Assembly (NCBI GenBank): GCA_025174535.1 | Contig: JALBUN010000003.1 | Location: 372,001-436,000, forward strand | Origin: Cantharellus purpuraceus | Lineage: Eukaryota > Basidiomycota > Agaricomycetes > Cantharellales > Hydnaceae | DNA length: 64,000 bases | Direction: 5' to 3' | Made by a program: the position numbers and the translations under genes | Shown: piece after piece, positions 44,430-53,729 of the stretch | How the letters are laid out: every line of letters begins with the position of its first letter | How positions within the stretch are numbered: position 1 is the stretch's first letter | The notes under the pieces: model-generated | Told to the model about the DNA's origin: nothing | The model's database searches: none | What the model saw: only the letters and a program-made list of their open reading frames with translations

Positions 44430-45482
44430 GCTCAGCTATAGACCGACCCCAGCAGCTAGCCACAGCCCAGCCCCAGCAGCTTAGCTACAGCCCAGCCCCA
44501 GCAGCCCAGCTACAGACCCAAGACGCATCAGCAACAGCATCTATTCCGATAGAATGAGAGATGAACATACAGGACGACGAACCCCAGCAGCCGGCTACAG
44601 CCCAGCCTCAGCAGCTAGCCACAGCCCAGCCGCAGAACCTAGCTAAAGCCCAGTCACAGCAGCCTAGCTACGGCCCAGCCACAGAAGCCAGCTACAGCCC
44701 AGCCCCAGCCCAGCCCCAGAAGCTAGCGACAAAGGCAACACGCATCAGCGACAGCACGTACCCCGATAGAATATGAGAGGTGAACTTACAGGGTGGCCGA
44801 CCCCAGCCGCTAGCTACAGACCCAACATGCATCAGCAACAGCATCTATCCCGATAAAATATGATAGATGAACATACGGGACGACCAGCCCCAGCAGCCGG
44901 CTACAGCCCAGCCTCAGCAGCTAGCCACAGCCCAGCCGAAGAACCTAGCTAAAGCCCAGTCACAGCAGCCAAGCTACGGCCCAGCCACAGAAGCCAGCTA
45001 CAGCCCAGCCCCAGCCCAGCCCCAGAAGCTAGCGACAAAGGCAACACGCATCAGCGACAGCACGTATGCCGATAGAATGTGAGAAGTGAACTTACAGGGT
45101 GGCCGACCCCAGCCGCTAGCTACAGACCCAACACGCATCAGCGACAGCACGTACCCCGATAGAATATGAGAGATGAACATACGGGACGACCAGCCCCAGC
45201 AGCCGGCTACAGCCCAGCCTCAGCAGCTAGCCACAGCCCAGCCGCAGAACCTAGCTAAAGCCCAGTCACAGCAGCCTAGCTACGGCCCAGCCACAGAAGC
45301 CAGCTACAGCCCAGCCCCAGCCCAGCCCTAGAAGCTAGCGACAAAGGCAACACGCATCAGCGACAGCACGTACCCCGATAGAATATGAGAGGTGAACTTA
45401 CAGGGTGGCCATCCCCAGCAGCTAGCTAGCTACAGACCCAACATACATCAGCAACAGCATCTATCCCGATAGAATATGAGAG
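44430..45482. repeat. 306-bp satellite array, three full units
   Basis: Unit starts at ATGAACATACGGGACGAC lie near 44561, 44867 and 45173, with the next related start at 45483. Each unit is built from CAGCCCAGCCCCAGCAGC-type short repeats plus two non-repetitive spacers. On the minus strand each spacer looks like a short intron: donor GTAAGTTCACC or GTATGTTCATC, CTGATGC branch-like site and CTAG or TGTAG acceptor, 63-67 bases long. On the plus strand each of the first two units contains a 71-residue Gln, Pro and Ala-rich frame. Confidence 0.85.
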
Positions 45483-45747
45483 ATGAACATACGGGATGCA
45501 ATGCGAGGATGGATGGACGCGGCGCCAGGGACGATGCGACGGATGGCAAACGCGATGCATGCCACGGCATCATGAGCGAGCGAGATGCCAAGATGTGAGT
45601 GGCATGACAGCGACGAAGAGTGAGATGACTTACAGCGAAGAGACAGTGCCGGAGCATGGTCCCGAGGCCGCAGGATGGAGAGGATGAGTGGAGGAGATGG
45701 GGGAAAGAGGGAGAGAGGTGAGGAACAAAGACGTGAACGTGGGCCAG

Positions 45748-45755
45748 CTCTTATA
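45748..45755 (-). promoter_or_regulatory. TATA box of unit B
   Basis: TATAAGAG on the minus strand, 91 bases before the ATG at 45657, followed by a pyrimidine-rich leader (CTCACCTCTCTCCCTCTTTC). The equivalent site in copy A is ATTTAAGAG at 38937-38945. Confidence 0.5.
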
Positions 45756-46135
45756 CCCCTCCCACCCCCACGTTCAAAGTCAGCCAATACTGGTGCCACT
45801 CCCTCACGGCGGAACCCGAGGCGTCCAAAAATGGCTCTATTGGTACTGAATGGGGATCGTTATCGTAACGAGATGCCGTCCGCTGATGCGTCCAGATTAA
45901 GCTAGCTGGGCGCACCTTGGGCGCTGTTTTGAAAGAAGTGCAAATTACCCGAGTGGCGTAGCCGACCATTGAGAGCTCTTACGTGCATGGGAACTCTGAT
46001 GACTCTACGAGGGAGCAGAGGCAATCTAGGGACATGGTACGAGTCTGAGGGAGGAGGGAGATATTGGCTCGTGTTGTTGGAGACAATGAACGGTCGTGAT
46101 TATTTTCATTGTTATCGATTACGTAATACGAAATG
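45748..46135. repeat. Right flank of composite locus, copy B (S2)
   Basis: Aligns with S1 (38937-39325), including AGATTAAGCTAGCTGGG, GAGCTCTTACGTGCATGG and AGGGACATGG. It lies upstream of the putative unit B start, so the promoter region is part of the repeated element. Confidence 0.7.
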
Positions 46136-46833
46136 CCACCCACTCATCAGTGGCTTCCTCCCGCGTTGTCAGCCTCAACTGTATCTATAGTATGAAGCTT
46201 CATGTCACCGTTATCCCCGGCTGGGAAATGTTTCATGTGGCCTATCTCTTGCATTTGCTGAGAGGGACCAAGAAAGCTAGTTCTACCTTCTGATCGCCGG
46301 CACGAGTCGGGAAGCATTTGAGACCAGCCAAATTTCCTCAATTCATTCGCGTGTCTACGGCATCAGCATGAAACATATGGTAATGGTGCTATCGCCGTGG
46401 AATAACGGAGTAGGCTGAACATCTTTCCGGATATGAAACTTGGAAGGAGCGCCACCAAGTGACACTGACGGCAGTTGTATTCAAATCGCGGGAGACAGAG
46501 CGCTATATTTATATGAGCGATTACGAACGTGGGTGAATGTGGTGACGTGGCAGGGAAGAGAAGGGCTGTGAGCAACTCCAGACCGTATCTGAATACGTGC
46601 ACGGAGGCCGTGTTTTGATGGCACGTCCAACAACAGATGTCAACGGCGCCCGAAACTTGCATCATCCTGCAAGGCCAAGGAAACGGCCCCTGACGATCTC
46701 CCAATATCCTTGAGCCTGAATATGATGAATGTAGGCCTGGACATAAAATCACGAATTGTTTCCAGTGGTTTTGCCTGGCTGGCCTGAAATAGCGCAAAGT
46801 TTGTCCAGACCGCTCCATGACGCGTCTCAGAGA
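46136..46833. other. Repeat island edge, no gene seen
   Basis: A 151-residue minus frame at 46363-46818 has no recognised motif and ends at the tRNA-like array. Confidence 0.35.
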
Positions 46834-47340
46834 GAAAAAAAAGACCTTCTAAGCCAGAATCGAACCTACAACCCAGCAGTCGCAACCACAGCTAGCCCCA
46901 TACCGTTCAACCAACAGACCTGCTGGGAGAGCTATCCAGACTCACTATATGTGTATTATGGATCAAGGAGAATTTTCCCGGACGAACGATGAGGCCCCAG
47001 GGGTCTTGAGTTCTTTCTAAGAAGAAAAAAAGCCCTTGTAAGCCAGAACGAACTTGTAACCGAACCGTCTCAACCGCAGCTAACCCCATACTTTTGTGCA
47101 TCAGGGAAAGTTTTCCCAGGCGCGAGGTCCTCCAAGACTTTAGCCCTGGCCAGATGAGGCCCCATGTATCTTAATCGAACCGTCTCAACTAACCACATAC
47201 CACTCATCCAACAGACCACCTGGACTTGGCCTAGATGTACTATGCTCAAGGAAAAAAATTCCCAGATAGTCTCAGGTGTAAAGACCTCCAAGACTTCAAT
47301 CCTGGCCGGATGAGGCCTCAGGTATCGTTGTCCTCGTAAT
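46834..47340 (-). repeat. Tandem array with tRNA-like promoter boxes (SINE-like)
   Basis: Three diverged units of roughly 150-190 bases. Unit 1 on the minus strand has an A-box-like TGGTTGAACGG (46903-46913) and a B box GGTTCGATTCTGG (46854-46866), then a T-run (46834-46841) that would stop RNA polymerase III. Unit 3 has TGTTGGATGAGTGG (47200-47213) and GGTTCGATTAAG (47170-47181). Unit 2 has a weaker version near 47045-47095. Between them is a shared body (GGGGCCTCATC-GGCCAGG, GTCTTGGAGG, GGGAAAA-TT). The cloverleaf does not pair properly, so these are not functional tRNA genes. Confidence 0.6.
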
Positions 47341-48175
47341 ACTCGCCATCTTTGCTCTGAGAAGCGTCGGCGCAGAAAGACGACATGCAGGGCGCTCGCC
47401 CGGGACGTCTTTCCGGCAAGGATAAGCTAGAATGATATTCCTCTGCACGCGAGGTGCAGGAGCATAGTATGCACCGACGAGCCTGTCTCATGAAGAAAAG
47501 CGACGATACAACCCTTGTGATGTAGGAGGTAACTTACATTTCCGACACTCGGATGGAATATCTGCAAAAGAAATACTTGGTTTCTCTCTCTCTCAGTGTG
47601 ATACAATACGTGCTCAGTGTGATACTTGCATACCCTTCCTTGTCGCGCTCAGGAACGGTAAGCCGAGCGCTTATTCGCTGACACGGTGACATTAAGGCGT
47701 CGCTCAAGTCGGCCCTGACGACGACGTCATTAGTTCGGAATATCTATGTCCGCTGATAGGTACCAAATTACAAATTGACGGGAAGACTATTACATTGCGC
47801 TTGGCGTGCACAGGGTTGGAGTAGCACTCCCCATGTAAGCTATGGTTTGTCATCCACGTTTCTCTGACCCGTGATCACGGTAGCCTTGGCGAACAAGCTC
47901 TGAGATTCCAAACCTAATGTACCGGGCAGCCTCCAAATAGGATTTGCAGTGCGCCGCTCGACAATGCACCGGGCCTTTCTATTTATTACAAAAGTAGTTA
48001 GTAATTTGTAGCTACTGGTTACTAACTGACTACTTTTAAACCTTAATGGTGGGTCTGAGTATCTTCTCAAGAGCAAGTAAAAAGTCAGGAATTGCGCATC
48101 AGATCCGCCACCGGGGCGAGATGCGATTTTATTGCCGGGGTTCGGGCATGAGGAATAAGCGATCATATATGGATA
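47341..48175. other. Intergenic, no gene seen
   Basis: A 150-residue minus frame at 47840-48292 overlaps the promoter of the next gene and looks non-coding. A near-palindrome at about 47990-48035 pairs AAAAGTAG-TTAGTAA with its reverse complement carrying a 4-base insertion. Confidence 0.4.
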
Positions 48176-48185
48176 GTCACGTGAG
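48176..48185. promoter_or_regulatory. E-box GTCACGTGAG
   Basis: An extended CACGTG site ending 146 bases before the ATG of membrane-family member B. Confidence 0.4.
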
Positions 48186-48331
48186 CGCAGCATATTGGCG
48201 TCTAAAGTTCGGCAAGGAGGAAGAGAATACAGGCTGAAGTCATTTATTCCTTGTTCATTTCTTCCATCTACACTTGACATATTTTTTTTCACCTTCCAAA
48301 CGCCAATTCAGCGGCATTGCCTTGGATATAT

Positions 48332-49081
48332 ATGAAGACTGATGATGAAACCGCCAGGACCGTTCCACCGTTTATCCCGGGGCTGCTCATTGTGAGCCTC
48401 CTTCTCTTCGTTTCGGTGCTCATCGGCTGGAGGAGCTATGTCCGGCGGATGAATGTCCGTGTGATGATGGAAAGATCCCCAGATTGGACGATCTGGGACG
48501 GCCTGGAGGGGGGCGTGCCCAAGTTGTGGGAGGTGCGCATCGTCCCGCGCGGTGGTGTGCCCAGTGCCACTAGTTGGAAGCAAATAACGGTGAGCCGTCG
48601 GTATCTTATGCGGAGCACTGCGCTAACCGACGTCGTACAGCCCCTCTCTGCTACCCGTATCACCCCTGAGCCCACCACCGACGACACCGACGCCCCCGCC
48701 CCCGCCCCCGCCGCCACCGAGCCCCACACCCGCCCGTCCCCCCGCAAGCCATCCCGCTTCCACCGCCCCCAATTTTCGTCCCCCACGCCCGCCCCGCCCG
48801 TGCCGTCCGCGCCGGCCCTCCCCCTCCCCACAGCCCGCCTCCAAGTCTCCGTCCTCATCTCCATGCCCTCCCTCGCACGCTCCAAATCGCCCCGCAGCTC
48901 CCTCTCCATCGACCTCGACGGCACATCCCCATCGCCAATGACAACGCCAACGCCCCACAAGCGCGTTGATAAAAAGTATCATCTCGACGACGAGGACGAG
49001 GACGAGGGTGCGCCCGACGTGGCATTTGGCGTTGTCGTGCTTCCGTGGCGGAATACAGAGGGCCAGACGAACATTTCATAG
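48332..49081 (+). CDS. Single-pass membrane protein family, member B
   Basis: Two exons: 48332-48589 and 48641-49081, 232 residues, joined in phase 0. I start at ATG 48332 (MKTDDETAR) because the upstream in-frame start is not ATG. One membrane segment (PGLLIVSLLLFVSVLIGW) is followed by the basic RSYVRRM, so the long tail should be cytosolic. The tail shows the family series: PKLWEVRIVP, then W-K-Q-I-T just before the intron and P-L-S-A just after it, a Pro and Thr-rich spacer, LQVSVLISMPSLA, an acidic run and PDVAFGVVVLPW. The uninterrupted open frame only exists because the 51-base intron is a multiple of three with no stop. GC content and C-rich codon use are much higher than in member A. 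It borders the repeat island on the right. Confidence 0.82.
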   Translation: MKTDDETARTVPPFIPGLLIVSLLLFVSVLIGWRSYVRRMNVRVMMERSPDWTIWDGLEGGVPKLWEVRIVPRGGVPSATSWKQITVSRRYLMRSTALTDVVQPLSATRITPEPTTDDTDAPAPAPAATEPHTRPSPRKPSRFHRPQFSSPTPAPPVPSAPALPLPTARLQVSVLISMPSLARSKSPRSSLSIDLDGTSPSPMTTPTPHKRVDKKYHLDDEDEDEGAPDVAFGVVVLPWRNTEGQTNIS

Positions 49082-49283
49082 TCATGACTGCATGGACTGT
49101 ATATTATTAGAACCGTGTAATGCCATTGTGACGCATCAACGCCATCACTGATCGCATCAAGCCATTGTACAGAATCTGTCATTGGCACATTTATCTACAT
49201 TTCACAGCCAAGAATGATAAACTCATACATGAGCCAGGCGCGCATATGTTTCATTCACCCTTAGACGGTGGCGCGCTCGTTCC

Positions 49284-51425
49284 TCAGCGGTACTCTCCGC
49301 CCTCCCGCTGATCACGCGTCCGCACCACCTTTTGTCGCAACGCCTTCTCCCTCAGCTCATTCTCCATCTTCGCCAGGTCCTGTCTCGAATCCGCAGCTAT
49401 GCCTCTCTGACCCCCCACCAAACCATCATCAGATCATCATTCAAATCCAAATCTACGGAAAAGCAAAGCTCACGCCATTATCACCATCACGATCATCATC
49501 CCACCGACTTTTCATCTTCCTCCCCCCAGACTCGTCCCTCTCAACATCCACCTCCATCCGATCAATCAACCGCCTCGACCCTCCCCCGCCCCGCTCCACC
49601 CCTCCGCCGGGACTCAAACTCCTCCTCACCCGCTTCACAGGCCGCTCCGTGCCCTCCGACCCCTCTGACCCTGCCCGAGTCCGCATCCGCATGCGACTCT
49701 GTGCCGTTGGAGACGCAGATGGGGGCGGAGACGGTGCCGAAGACGGTGTCCCCGGCGCCGAGGGCGAGACAGACGGCGACGCCCGCCGTCTGCGGCGCGA
49801 TGACGGGCGACGGCGCTCCCGCTCCCTTTCCCGATCTCGCTCGCGTAAACGTTCTCTCTCACGTTCTCGTTCTCGTTCCCTATCCCTATCACGTTCTCGT
49901 TCTCTCTCCCGCTCACGATGTCTCCGCCCCAGCGACCTCTCCCGCCTCTCCCTCTCATCCAGGCTCGGACTCCTGCCCCCCCTCTCACGCATCCGCTCCC
50001 TCTCGCGGTCGCGATCCCAGTGCCGCGGCAACGGCGAGCGACTGGCCCTACTCCTACTCCGCGTCCTGCTGCGACTGCGACTGGCAGACGCACTGTCTCC
50101 CCGTGCACGTGGTCCGCCGCGCGCGGGAGGCGGGGAGTAACTTCGCGCGCGTATACGACGGGAGCGGTGTGGGGGCGTATCGCGTGGTCCTCTACGTGGC
50201 GGGGACTCTCGCTCTCTATCCCGGTCCCTCTCCCGCTCTCTCTCTCTCTCGCGGTCCCTCTCGCGGTCCCTCTCTCGTGGCTTGCCGCGCGCGCCGCGAT
50301 GAGACGACATGGGCATATCTCTCGATCCCCGATGCGGCGGCGTATCCCGCGGCGGTCCCAAGTGCGGTGGCGTATCTCTCTCTCTCCCTCCCCCTCTCGG
50401 ACCGCGGTAGGGCGGGGTAGCGTCCATGCCCCTGGGGGGTGTCGGTGTCATGCTGGGCGAGCGTCTCCTGCGCGGGGGCGGCAGGCGCAGCGGCGGCGGA
50501 GGCGGCGAGCGCGACAATGACCGACTGCGCGAACGGGAGGGGATGATGGGCGTATATGCCGACGGGCGTCGGCGCGGCGGCGGGCTACGTGAGAAGGAGG
50601 GGGAGCGATCGCGGCGGTGCGGGGGAGTGCGGGACTGACGAGGAGGGCGCTGCAAGGAGCAGATGCGTTGATCAGTTCACGTTGACGGTGATAGCACGAG
50701 TGGAGACTGACCCCACCACGGCCGCCCCAGCCGGTGTCTCGTCCTCGTCTGTTCTCATCCCATCCACCACGTCCGCGGCCTCGTCCTCTCCCACGCCCCC
50801 CAAAGCCTCCGTCTCGATCCCGCTGTCCCCGCTCCCTCTCCCTAATCTCATCCAGCCGTCGCCTTTCTCGTTCTTCTAACACCCTTTCGTCTCCCTTGTT
50901 TGCGTTCCGCATTTCCGCCTTTTTCTCTTCTACAAAGCTACGTGGGATGCCAGCGGGCGAGTCTTGCGCTTCGAGCAATAGCGTCCAGAGGGCGGTCATG
51001 AACGTCGGCGTGGAGGTAGTGAGGAAGCCTGTGAGGTTGATTTGCATCTTTTTGGGGTCAGGCGTCTGCGGGCGCTATCAGCGTCGCACGTTGGATGGCA
51101 CGCAGGGTGGAACTACGACTCACAGGCTGCGACTCGTCCTCCAACAAGCCCATTGCGTACTCGACGACGACCTCGTCCTCAAACCCCACCAGCTCAATGA
51201 CTTTCTTCGTAATCCACGGTCGGATCACTTGTAAATTTACCTTACGCATGTCCACCTTTTCTCCCGTTGAACATGAGGGACAAACGGGGGGGGGGGGGAT
51301 TTGTAGCGCACCTTTTTGTCAAAAGAAGAAGGAAACTTCATCGTCTTGAGAAGTTTAGTCTCTTTATCAGCGAACCTACGGTCCTGGTCTGTAGATGTGC
51401 CTTTGAAGAACCCTGCGTCTGCCAT
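49284..51425 (-). CDS. SRRM1/SRm160-like PWI-domain splicing coactivator
   Basis: Five exons: 51312-51425, 51124-51255, 50712-51065, 49474-50649 and 49284-49406, 632 residues, all joins in phase 0. The N-terminus (ADAGFFKGTSTDQDRRF) and the PWI domain (about residues 39-118; VNLQVIRPWITKKVIELVGF and KKMQINLTGFL) match SRm160, which binds RNA and bridges splicing factors in the nucleus. A glycine/arginine-rich stretch and a very long Arg, Ser, Glu and Asp region with alternating RE/RD and RS runs follow. The last small exon (KMENELREKALRQKVVRTR) is a conserved-looking C-terminal helix and is missed if the fourth exon is read through to its in-frame stop at 49453. Intron 1 contains a run of about 12 G. 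Confidence 0.93.
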
Positions 51426-51509
51426 GGTGCTGGCTGAACAGGAAAAGGTAGCGAATTGAAACACCGCTCAAAGTTCTCAGGCGCCCAAAGTATCACTCTT
51501 TGTAACGAC
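51426..51509. promoter_or_regulatory. 84-bp divergent promoter, SRRM1-like / Erv25-like
   Basis: Only 84 bases separate the two ATG codons, so both transcripts must start from shared sequence or within each other's coding region. No TATA box is seen; short AAAGT and CAAAG motifs are present. Confidence 0.6.
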
Positions 51510-52370
51510 ATGCGTCCACGACTACGGCACGACCGACATTTCCTCTTCCTCTTCCTTGTCCTGCTCACCCTTTCCCTCCTATTCCTCCCCGCCTCCGCCA
51601 TAAAATTCACCCTCCAGTCCTACCGCTTCCCGCCCCAGAAATGCATATGGAACGCCGCGCACGATAACGCCCTCGTGATCGTCACCGCCATCGTGGGCCC
51701 CGGCGAGGACCAGCGTGTCGACATTGAGATCATCGACTCGAGCCCGCAGAAGAACGTGTATCTGAGCAAGCGCAATATCCAGGGCGAGACGAGGCTCGCC
51801 GTCACGACGCACGCCGAGGGCGAGGTGGGCGTGTGCTTGAGGAACCACCTGGCGAGCCGTACGTACCACCACGGCGCCCCTCCGTGATAAATGATGCTGT
51901 TTTTTTTCACCACCGATTCCAATGTGTGCTGCAGATGTGCCATCACAGGAGGCACCCAAGAAAAGTCGCGTTATTGATCTTGACGTCGACATTGGCGCAG
52001 ACGCTGTAGACTACAAGTGTGTACCCAAGTGCTCACAGCCCCCTTCTAACACGACAACCCTTCCCTTAGCGCCATCGCCAACCAAGAGTCGCTCTCTGGC
52101 CTCGAGACCGAAATGCGCAAGCTCGAGGGGATGGTGAAGGAGATTGTGGACGAGATGACGTACCTCCAAAAGCGCGAGGAGCGCTTCTCCGACACCAACG
52201 GTGTGTGCATCGTCACCTCTCGCCATTCTTCTCTCACACTCTGCTCAGAGTCGACACGCGGCCGCGTGCAGTCGTTTGCATTATTTAGTATATTCGCCCT
52301 AGTCGCACTGGGTGTCTGGCAGATCCTCCATTTGCGTTCATTCTTCAAACGTAAATATCTCATCGATTAA
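51510..52370 (+). CDS. ERV25: p24 family cargo receptor, Erv25/p24-delta type
   Basis: A COPII/COPI vesicle membrane protein that cycles between ER and Golgi. Four exons: 51510-51858, 51935-52016, 52070-52200 and 52249-52370, 227 residues. The signal peptide is long and Leu-rich (FLFLFLVLLTLSLLF, cleaved near ASA/IK). A lumenal GOLD domain follows with its Cys pair (PPQKCIW and VGVCLRNH), then a coiled-coil segment (SGLETEMRKLEGMVKEIVDE), one membrane segment (FALFSIFALVALGVW) and a cytosolic tail ending FFKRKYLID. The aromatic FF pair binds COPII, and the basic tail fits the delta subfamily, which I take as Erv25. The start is divergent from the splicing-factor gene. Confidence 0.93.
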
Positions 52371-52648
52371 ATGGCTTGCAAGTATTATTATTGCTTTGCA
52401 CGACAAAGACTGTCCACATATCTGCATGGCGAACTGTATCTCTCGTTAAATGATTTGACAGAATAATTGGCTACATAACGTCTGTTATACATGACTTTAC
52501 CAGACTTCGCTTCAACATGTGACCGCTGGCGTCGGTAGGTCATTCAAGAACCGCCGTTCTCATATGGTATACAACCTCACATTTCCGACCTCCCCGCCAT
52601 AAAGTAATCCTCTATGAGCTCCTTGACCAGTGGATCTATTTCAGAGGA

Positions 52649-53466
52649 TCACGCGAAGCCCTCGCAGCGGCTAGACATGCGCGACGCACCGTTGCGATAC
52701 ACCATCCCGTCCTCGTAAATACCGTTCCGGGCATATGTGACGCCGTCCCGACATCGCGTCCGTGGCCCGTTGAGATTGCCGTCGAGCAGCTTCATGAGTC
52801 TAGCCCTAATGATCTCCCTTACCTTGCCATACTTGACCAGGTCCTCCGTGTCCATCTGCCGCGCCTCCTCAGCAGAGAGGTACTCTCTGCGCAGACACAG
52901 AATTGTATACCCTTCTTGGATCCATTGCGGGTGGTTGTACACCCTCCCGAACGTGACCCGCTCGATAGGGGTGAGAGTTTTGTTCAGCGTTTGGATGGCC
53001 ATGCTGCGCACTTGGGGCATGTCCCACATGGTGGCGAGACGGAAGATGGACTGCCATTGCGCGCTGTCCCATTTCTCTGTAAAAGTGGTATACTGGATGG
53101 TACTATGTCCGACCCCATCATGGGTAGCCCAAGTCAATGTAGTGCGATGGGCTCACAGAGGGTAGAGCAGTGCAAGGAGATGTTCGAAATCGGGGCTCGT
53201 CACCTGTGGTATGATGATGGGGTTGTTATCCGAGGTGCCCTCTGCCTCACGGGGACCGGTGGGCAGCGTAAACATGGTTTTGAAGAAGGGCGAGTTGAGC
53301 TCCAGCATGTACCGTGGAATTTTAAATAATACATTGTCAACCTAGACGATATTGAAGCAACTCTCGATTGACTGGGGTGCTGTTCAGGTCTCACTAGGAA
53401 TACAACACCGTCTTGGAGATAATAGTCTTTGTGGCGAGTGAACGTCGCGTCGGCCTGGTCAGCCAT
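52649..53466 (-). CDS. BTB/POZ domain protein
   Basis: Three exons: 53395-53466, 53157-53341 and 52649-53102, 236 residues. The BTB fold begins near residue 14 (DYYLQDGVVFLVDNVLFKIP), then RYMLELNSPFFKTMF, an insertion (TLPTGPREAEGTSDNNP) and FEHLLALLYPL. The C-terminal part (EKWDSAQWQSIFRLATMWDM, PIERVTFGRVYNHPQWIQEG) is the helical extension typical of the large basidiomycete BTB group. Function is unknown; BTB domains usually mediate dimerisation or cullin-3 binding. No Kelch or zinc finger is present. Two of its three in-frame ends differ from a naive open frame, since the second intron joins within a codon. Confidence 0.88.
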
Positions 53467-53729
53467 GAGGACAGCTAGAGAGGACCAAATACGAAGCCGC
53501 CAACTTGGCGTAGCTGTGATAGTATGGGAAACAGCTTTATGATAGAGATTCCACTATATGAGAAAATGAATATGATAGGGGCAAGCGCATTTCCAAGCAC
53601 ATTAATGGACATGGATATATATATGTTTGCTCATTACAACGGTTAGCTCTGCCAACATGGTCATTGATGGGTCCTCAAGTACTCTTGTGGATACATTGTA
53701 TTTGACCAAGGGACACAATCCAACAACCC

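Larger units (their letters stand above)
42500..45760 (-). other. Putative transcription unit B of the composite locus
   Basis: On the minus strand a TATA box TATAAGAG (45748-45755) and a long pyrimidine-rich leader precede an ATG at 45657 in the short frame MLRHCLFA, which is followed at once by a consensus GTAAGT donor. Leftwards the unit runs through the 306-bp array and the 175-bp array, whose repeats carry repeated GT-AG intron-like segments of about 47-67 bases, and ends in the R3 flank. No single frame stays open through the spliced units I tried. A spliced non-coding RNA, a decayed gene, or a protein with exon choices I did not find are all possible. Confidence 0.4.

Noticed and set aside
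44561..44776. 71-residue Gln/Pro/Ala-rich protein encoded in each 306-bp unit (plus strand)
   Set aside because: The frame is a by-product of a short C/A-rich repeat; no promoter or splice context on that strand, while the minus strand has splice-like signals.
46854..46920. Functional tRNA gene
   Set aside because: A and B boxes are present, but acceptor and anticodon stems do not pair; treated as a SINE-like remnant.
47840..48292. 150-residue minus-strand frame
   Set aside because: Covers the promoter and E-box of the well-supported gene at 48332 and has no recognised domain.
49268..50520. Long plus-strand frames rich in Ser, Pro and Arg
   Set aside because: Antisense shadows of the repetitive RS region of the SRm160-like gene.
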